Part shown: positions 17,499 to 22,888 of the stretch, piece after piece
Layout of the letters: every line of letters starts with the position of its first letter
How positions within the stretch are numbered: position 1 is the stretch's first letter
Assembly (NCBI GenBank): GCA_003118195.1
Contig: BEXV01001929.1
Coordinates: 18,195 to 41,082 of the forward strand
DNA length: 22,888 bases
DNA from: Hemicentrotus pulcherrimus
Taxonomy: Eukaryota > Echinodermata > Echinoidea > Camarodonta > Strongylocentrotidae
Reading direction: 5' to 3'
Translations under genes and position numbers: made by a program
The notes under the pieces: model-generated
What the model was told of the DNA's origin: nothing
The model's input: the letters and a program-made list of their open reading frames with translations, nothing else
Databases searched by the model: none

Positions 17499-18425
17499 GG
17501 CATATCCTGTTTAATATACCCTGTATTCTAGATGTCCTTCATAACTACAAATTGAAGGGAAATGTATGTAATATGCATTTGTTTATGCACAAATATAGGT
17601 GCTATAAATATCAGTATTTATTTGTGATAGCTATTGGATAGCATTAACAAACTTATATATTCACGTGTTGTTATGTAATGAAAGGATGATTGTATCTGTC
17701 AGGTGGATCATCAAGTATTACTTAACCTGGCTAAAAGCTACATTCAACTCAGGAATAAAAATTCTGCAATTTCAGTGGGGAGTTGATTTCAATTTTTTGG
17801 GAGGGTAGATGGGCTTGTGGAACTCTGAGTAATGTTTGACTTTGTCATTGGATTGAACTTGTAAATACGTTGACTCTTTATTAAATATCTTTGTATTTTT
17901 CTCCCACCATTGAAATAGTTTGTCAATGGTTTTGTATATAGTTCCTATTATGTATTACGGTTCAATATCATAATCAAGAATCTAATCATCTGTCAAAGCC
18001 AGAAGGGGGCTAAATCTGTGTTAATTAAAGTAAATCAGTTAAAGCCTTTCTGTATCCAAACAGACAAAATATTTTATTGTTCATCAATTCTGGTAGTTGT
18101 TAACTTTATTTAATCAAAATTGTTATGTTGTATCTCTGATGTTCCTCTGAAATGCACATGTACATTTTACATGGCTCGGACCATTATCTTGGTCAGTGAG
18201 AAATCATGTTTATCATATCTCCCCGCTAAGTTTGATGTTCCCCTCCCAGTTATTTCTTGATTTCCCTCTTTATCATTAATACCAAACTGTTATCTACTTG
18301 TCCCTGTATAATTGTTCCATGTATCCGTACGTTGATTGTTATTAGATTTATTGTATGCCTTGTATAGCTTTTGTAAGCTGAAGTATTATGACATTGTTGT
18401 AAATAAATGTATATATGAATCATAC
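17499..18425 (+). other. Probable 3' UTR with poly(A) signals
   Basis: AT-rich sequence after the stop. AATAAA occurs at 17754-17759 and 18402-18407; either could end the transcript, giving a 3' UTR of roughly 270 or 920 bases. Further AATAAA motifs at 18893, 19039 and 19465 are less likely. Which is used cannot be decided from sequence. Confidence 0.5.
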
Positions 18426-19266
18426 ATTTTAGTGCAGGATAGATTTGAAAATATTGTTGTCAGTTTAATTGAGTAGTGTATTTTGAAGTATTACAAACCA
18501 ACTATCTTGTTATTCAACTGAAGCTTAAAGTGCCCATAAAGTTTAAACTGATAGTGTGAAGTTGTTTGTTTTACATGTAAAACTTTCCACAGATTGCGTC
18601 TGTACGTTCTATAGTGGCAAGTAGCTAATCTGATCAGACATTTGTAGACCTTCCTCATACGTAGAGGTGGTCAGTAGAGCCAGACGTAGTCTCTATGAAA
18701 AACAACTGTCAATATAAGAGACTGAAGCTTTCAATCTACCTTTGTTGCATGCTCTGGTGCCATTTGCCTTGAGATTGATGTTATTTAAATATATAGCAAT
18801 AGCTTTAGTGTTGTGATAGGTCAGGGCTTGGCCTATACAGTTACGGTAATTGGGTATGGTGTTGTTTCTCGGGTTTAAAAAATACTAATTACAATAAACA
18901 TTGTATGCAACGTTTCTGTAATCTACATTGTATATACTGTATATAAATACAAAGCACAATCAGCATTTGCACAACAAATTATTACATGTTTCAAGATGAT
19001 TTTCTTTATGTACATGCATGTGTATCCGATCCTTGTAAAATAAATATAATTTTGTACAGCTTACTAAGTTTTATGTGAATCAGTGACTTTTCTTGTGAAA
19101 AATGAAGATGGGAGATTTGAAAGAGCAAACTATGTATCCCTAGAGGATGGGAGCCCTTTTGGCCTTTCAAAGTTCCTCTTGGATTATGTTCTTGCCTTCT
19201 CAATTGATTATTTGGATGTTGGCATATAGGTTGTGAATATGATTGAGTGGTATTTGTATGGTTGGA
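18426..19266. other. Intergenic AT-rich DNA, no gene seen
   Basis: No exon, RNA gene or clear repeat was recognised between the last likely poly(A) signals and the inverted-repeat element at 19267. It may include the distal end of a longer 3' UTR. Confidence 0.4.
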
Positions 19267-19445
19267 GCCATATAGCATACTGAGAGAGATAGTTGTGACA
19301 CACGGTCATAATCAAAGGCCGATTCATAGAGCTCAAAATAGTTCCCTCCGATAGAGATTGTATGTGGGATGGAACTATATGGAACTCCATGAATTGACCT
19401 TTGATTGGGTATGTGTGAACTTTCTCTCTCACTATGCTATATGGT
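19267..19445. mobile_element. Inverted-repeat (MITE-like) element in the intergenic region
   Basis: The left arm CCATATAGCATACTGAGAGA, continuing through AATCAAAGGCCGATTCATAG, is mirrored by the right arm, whose reverse complement runs CCATATAGCATAGTGAGAGA and AATCAAAGGTCAATTCATGG. Nearly the whole 179 bp would pair as a hairpin. A direct ATGGTTGGAGC flanks both sides and may be a target duplication or part of the element. Confidence 0.75.
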
Positions 19446-19780
19446 TGGAGCTAATTACCTAGTGAATAAAGAGAAAAATGAATAAGCGTTTGGTAGATTA
19501 GTTGGTGCTGAGTTAATCATTTTTTTTTCAATCGCATTATACTGCTGAATCAATCAATTTTAAACATTCAAGTACAAATAGATTTAATTGATAAATTGCT
19601 TTTATCAATGTTATATGTGAATCTGTAAATGGACATTTTTTTGTTTTACTCCCTTTCTCTATCTGTATTTTTATTTCCCCCTTTCTTTCTTATATCTATA
19701 CTTTTCTCCCCCTTGTTTTGTGTTGGTCTTGGAGTCAAACTTTTTGTTTGAGGGGGTGGGGGGATGGAGGAGCCTCCAAG

Positions 19781-19797
19781 CCCCCCCCCCCCCCCCN
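19781..19797. other. C16 homopolymer ending in an undetermined base
   Basis: Sixteen Cs followed by N at 19797. The true length is probably unresolved in the assembly. Pyrimidine-rich DNA continues to about 19975. Confidence 0.95.
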
Positions 19798-19971
19798 TTC
19801 TAGTTGTGCATCCTGTCGATATCTTTTCTCCTGTTTTTCTTAACATTTTCCTATTGCTATTATCATCCTTCTATTTCTTTCCTCTTCTACCATTCATATA
19901 CCCCACTCATCTCATATCACTCTTTCAGCTTTCTTGGATCCTTTTTCTTTAAATCTCTCATTTTTTTTTCT

Positions 19972-20096
19972 TCCGGTCGACGGCACGCCCACCCCACTAT
20001 CGAGGTACGTATGGGGGCCCCTGGGAAAAGAAAAGCGCTGGTATGTACGGTATGTACGGTACGTACGTACGTGATCGACGGGCGCCCCTGCTGGCT
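19972..20096. other. GC-rich block with GTAC-type short repeats
   Basis: A sudden GC-rich stretch contains GGTATGTACGGTATGTACGG followed by TACGTACGTACGTGATCGAC. Composition differs sharply from the AT-rich flanks. No open frame with coding character; it may be a fragment of a repeat. Confidence 0.5.
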
Positions 20097-20314
20097 TTAA
20101 TTCTCTCTTGTGGTTGAATTTAAATTAAAAGACGTTTAAATTGATGTAAACATTCACACATAGACTGTAAATTGGTAAGAATTTAATGTCTTAGTGCTGT
20201 GCTCACATTAAAATAAAAGTGAATTACATGTAGATCTAATGTTTTTTATGGTGTGTAAAGTAAGGTAAACTAGATCTATATGATTATAATATAGTCTATA
20301 GGCACATCGTGACA

Positions 20315-20540
20315 TAATCGAACTCCGAGAGTCTGAGCCCTGCGCCTAACGGACACGGGGCCCCAGCGCGGCCAATGTCGTCGGGTAACGACGCTGACGA
20401 AGCAGCGCTTTGGCTTGGGCTATGTTTCAGCTATTATGCTTTGCGTTGCCAGCCCCAGCCCGGTCGATCAGGCGTACTTGCCATCCAAGCACCGCTATAC
20501 CACCCGTCCCCTGTCCTGGCAGCAGATTGTCTTCCAACGG
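20315..20540. repeat. GC-rich block of unknown origin, faint 5S-like motif
   Basis: The block stands out in GC from its neighbours. On the minus strand, GGTGCTTGGATGGCAAG, then TACGCCTGATCGACCGGG, faintly resembles the 3' half of 5S rRNA. It could be a pol III-derived SINE fragment; I have no second copy to test this. Confidence 0.35.
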
Positions 20541-21146
20541 ATGTGAGGTGAAATAATTGATATGGGGAGAGGAAACAAAGAGGCTATAGACCTATGGCAT
20601 GTAGTGGAATCATTAACTTAAGACAATGAGGCTGGGTCTGGGAGATAATGGCTGTGTGTGAAATGTTGCTTAATTCAACCAAATGGCAGGCAGGTATAGT
20701 CTAGATCTATGTTCATCTACATCTAAGGTATACCTGTAGCTGTGTGAATGGCGCTTGTTGCAAACACCTGATTTTGCATAAAAAATTGAAGAATTGTAGC
20801 TGGAAAGGCTAATCACAATATCTACATGTATAAACCAAAGTAAAACAAATGCAACAGTATTGGGGGAGGGGGAATAGGTGGTCCATATTGTCAGTATTGG
20901 GGGATAAAGCAACAACAACAAAAAGTCAATATGTAGCTTTGCAGTTTGTAACCTGCCTCCTCCTTCAAATATATGCATGAGAGCTGTGAAGAAGAATATC
21001 TGCCTTATTGTAAAATAGGAAACCACCATTTAGTAGTGCTTTATTACATCAAATGCCTTGCCATCTTCTGATTCTTCTTTTTTGAAATTGGGGCGTTTCC
21101 AATACTGGTCTTTACCTTACATAACTACCTTTCACTTTGACTTTAG
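20541..21146. other. Upstream region of the XDH/AO gene
   Basis: AT-rich DNA before the first coding exon. It must hold intron and perhaps a non-coding first exon or promoter, but none could be identified. Antisense open frames here lack coding character. Confidence 0.4.
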
Positions 21147-21211
21147 GCTAAAGAAACAGGACAAGCATGGAAGGAACAGACACCCTGGTTTTCTTCTGTA
21201 ATGGAGTTAAG
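21147..21211 (+). CDS. XDH/AO exon 1 (residues 1-15)
   Basis: Begins after TTGACTTTAG with 20 bases of 5' UTR, then ATG at 21167 and 15 codons, ending GTTAAG/GTAAGT in phase 0. The acceptor implies an upstream non-coding exon, which I could not place. Confidence 0.85.
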
Positions 21212-22660
21212 GTAAGTGTTTGTCAAAGGTGTTATTTAACTTGTGAATTAAGTACACAAATCAGTCTAAAAAAGGGTGACAGGAGTATAAGATATTGGCA
21301 ATTGTACCAAACAACACCTGTGGTAATGATGAATTCTGTGCTAGTATGGAAGTAGAAAATATTATTAATGAATATCTAACTTTTTACTTGTTAATGGAAT
21401 AGTCACCTTTTAGGATATTACCCCCTCCCCCTTTTTACATTCTTAATCGAGAGAATGAAAAAGAAGAAAAATCCTTAGTGATTATGTATTGTTACCATTT
21501 TGTTGACACTAGACTGCAGGAGCTTTCCCCAACTATGTTGTGCTATTTATAAATCCACAAAGAAATAGAAAGTATCAGTCCATGTACATGTAGTTTATAC
21601 CTGTAGCTTGATCAATGGTAGTAATAAAGGAGCAATGTCTGCTCTTTGCCCAATATATCTTTGCATTGATTGTTTGTTCTTTTGATGGTATTTATAAGTA
21701 AAAGACAACCTTTGAAGAAATCTACACTTTTAATCATGAAACAGGTTGATGTATATGGCAATGGAGACGTGATATAAATGTACCGGGTACAAAACAATTA
21801 CGACATTCATAAAACAAGTCATTAAAAAGTTTAATGAAGATCAAAACACATGTATGTTGCAACCTAATTATTGTTTGCTCAATATGCATCAAATAAGGTA
21901 TATGTACATACATACAGTATGTACATTTATATTTGTTTTCTTTTATTTCTTCTCTTCTCTTCTCTATCTCTCTCTCTCTCTGTCTATATATCTCTCACTT
22001 TCACCATCTCCACCCTCCACTCTCTCCCCTCCCTCCCTGGCTCAATCCCTCCATCCTTTGTAACAGGTTGAGGAAGATAATGTGGACCCTGAGATGAATC
22101 TCTTAGTTTACTTGAGGACCAAATGTATCCTTTCTTAAAGAGTTGAATATGAATTAAGATATCAAATTGTAAAAGGTACAACCCTCTCTCAAAGATCTCC
22201 ATTTTTTGTAACCTATTCATTTTGGTTAATTGAAAGAAAATTACTTGTAAAAATACCCCCAAAGATATTGAATAAGTTGGTTTCTTTCATTATATGATTT
22301 GATTTTAACTTGAAAATCTTGAAATTCTGCAAGTGTGCATTATACTTTCTAGATAAGACTCGCTAGTGCTGATTAAAAATTTAATGTGAATTCCCTGCAT
22401 GTATGTATTGTATATGGTGAACCCCTTGTTATTTGCAACCCTAAGTCATAAATTGTTTTTAAAATTTATTTCATGGAAGCAGTAATCATTGCCTACTTTA
22501 ATCATGTGTAACTGGAAACATTATTGTACCAATGAACTATCTTTAACTCAATGGTATGGTCAGTACGCTTGACCGGTACAAAGGCAGCTTGTGGTCAAGG
22601 AGGATGTGGAGCCTGTACTGTGATGGTATCGTCAGCTGACCCCTACACTAAGAAAATCAG
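21167..22660 (+). CDS. Xanthine dehydrogenase / aldehyde oxidase, N-terminal exons (partial at window end)
   Basis: Exons 21147-21211 (ATG at 21167), 22067-22124 and 22564-22660 join in phase to 66 residues plus two bases. The peptide opens [12 protein letters not shown], continues [20 protein letters not shown] and reaches [12 protein letters not shown]. This is the N-terminal plant-type [2Fe-2S] ferredoxin domain of the molybdo-flavoenzyme family. Cys44, Cys49 and Cys52 are three of the four cluster ligands; the fourth should lie in the next exon, outside the window. XDH oxidises hypoxanthine and xanthine to urate in the cytosol; aldehyde oxidase shares the fold. This part cannot separate the two. 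Spacing from the ATG to the first cluster Cys agrees with the family, supporting this start. Confidence 0.9.
21212..22066 (+). other. XDH/AO intron 1
   Basis: 855 bp from GTAAGT to TAACAG, AT-rich, ending in a CT-rich microsatellite region (about 21946-21996) and a pyrimidine-rich stretch before the acceptor. No transposon recognised. Confidence 0.75.
22067..22124 (+). CDS. XDH/AO exon 2 (residues 16-34)
   Basis: Begins after a pyrimidine-rich tract and TTTGTAACAG, encodes [19 protein letters not shown], and leaves one base (T) before GTATCC. It matches the conserved N-terminal strand-helix of the [2Fe-2S] domain. Confidence 0.88.
22125..22563 (+). other. XDH/AO intron 2
   Basis: 439 bp from GTATCC to GGTCAG, AT-rich, without recognised repeats. 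The last 228 bases of the window (22661-22888) are the start of intron 3. Confidence 0.75.
22564..22660 (+). CDS. XDH/AO exon 3 (residues 35-66, cluster loop)
   Basis: Begins after ATGGTCAG, a weak acceptor with little pyrimidine tract, but phase and homology require it: the carried T plus TA gives Leu, then [20 protein letters not shown]. Ends AATCAG/GTAAAG, phase 2. Confidence 0.9.
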
Positions 22661-22888
22661 GTAAAGATTTAATATTAGATAGAGATTAAAGCAGAAGTGT
22701 GCTTTTGACAGCAAAGAAGAAATTAGAGCTTTTGATTATGTTCTCATACTCCTTGTGTATCAATTATGCCATAATTTTTTATGTTCCAGGCTAGCTTCCA
22801 TACATGATTTCTGAAGAGTTTTGAATAAAATTTCATAATTTTTTAGAGAAGAAATCTAGCAAAAATATTTTCAAGGGCTTACCAGAAA

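Noticed and set aside
20670..21029. 119-codon antisense open frame
   Set aside because: No recognisable domain or conserved motif, AT-rich composition, and no supporting splice or promoter signals.

Overview
The window is metazoan nuclear DNA. It shows many small exons with GT-AG introns, AATAAA signals, microsatellites, tRNA-headed SINEs and many short inverted-repeat (MITE-like) elements. Intron density, repeat style and the two genes fit an echinoderm, most likely a sea urchin, but the species call is inference. Both genes lie on the plus strand.

Region 1 (about 1009-17498, 3' UTR to about 17.8-18.4 kb) is an 18-exon gene whose joined reading frame stays open across every junction. It gives about 1,485 residues. 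The protein has a short N-terminal region with one amphipathic helix, a long disordered segment carrying about 20 twelve-residue Ser/Thr-Pro repeats (residues about 309-547), a coiled coil (about 565-1110), a low-complexity linker (about 1111-1225) and a second coiled coil to the C-terminus. This architecture suggests an astrin/SPAG5-like spindle and kinetochore protein. The family call is moderate; the exon model is strong.

Region 2 (about 17.5-21.1 kb) is 3' UTR and intergenic DNA. It holds several poly(A) signals, an inverted-repeat element at 19267-19445, a C-homopolymer ending in an N at 19797, and GC-rich blocks near 20.0 kb and 20.3-20.5 kb.

Region 3 (21147 to the window end) is the 5' end of a xanthine dehydrogenase/aldehyde oxidase gene. 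Three exons encode the start of the N-terminal [2Fe-2S] domain, including the Cys-x4-Cys-x2-Cys loop. The rest lies beyond the window. No functional link between the two genes is apparent.

The most notable non-routine signal is in the first gene. In three places (exons 6, 10 and 15) the 3' end of an exon, its 5' splice site and the adjoining intron start have been duplicated in tandem. The copies range from badly decayed to perfectly identical. Transposons of several kinds fill the introns, including a nested pair and a 186-188 bp TTAA-flanked family present three times. I found no convincing wholly new system.
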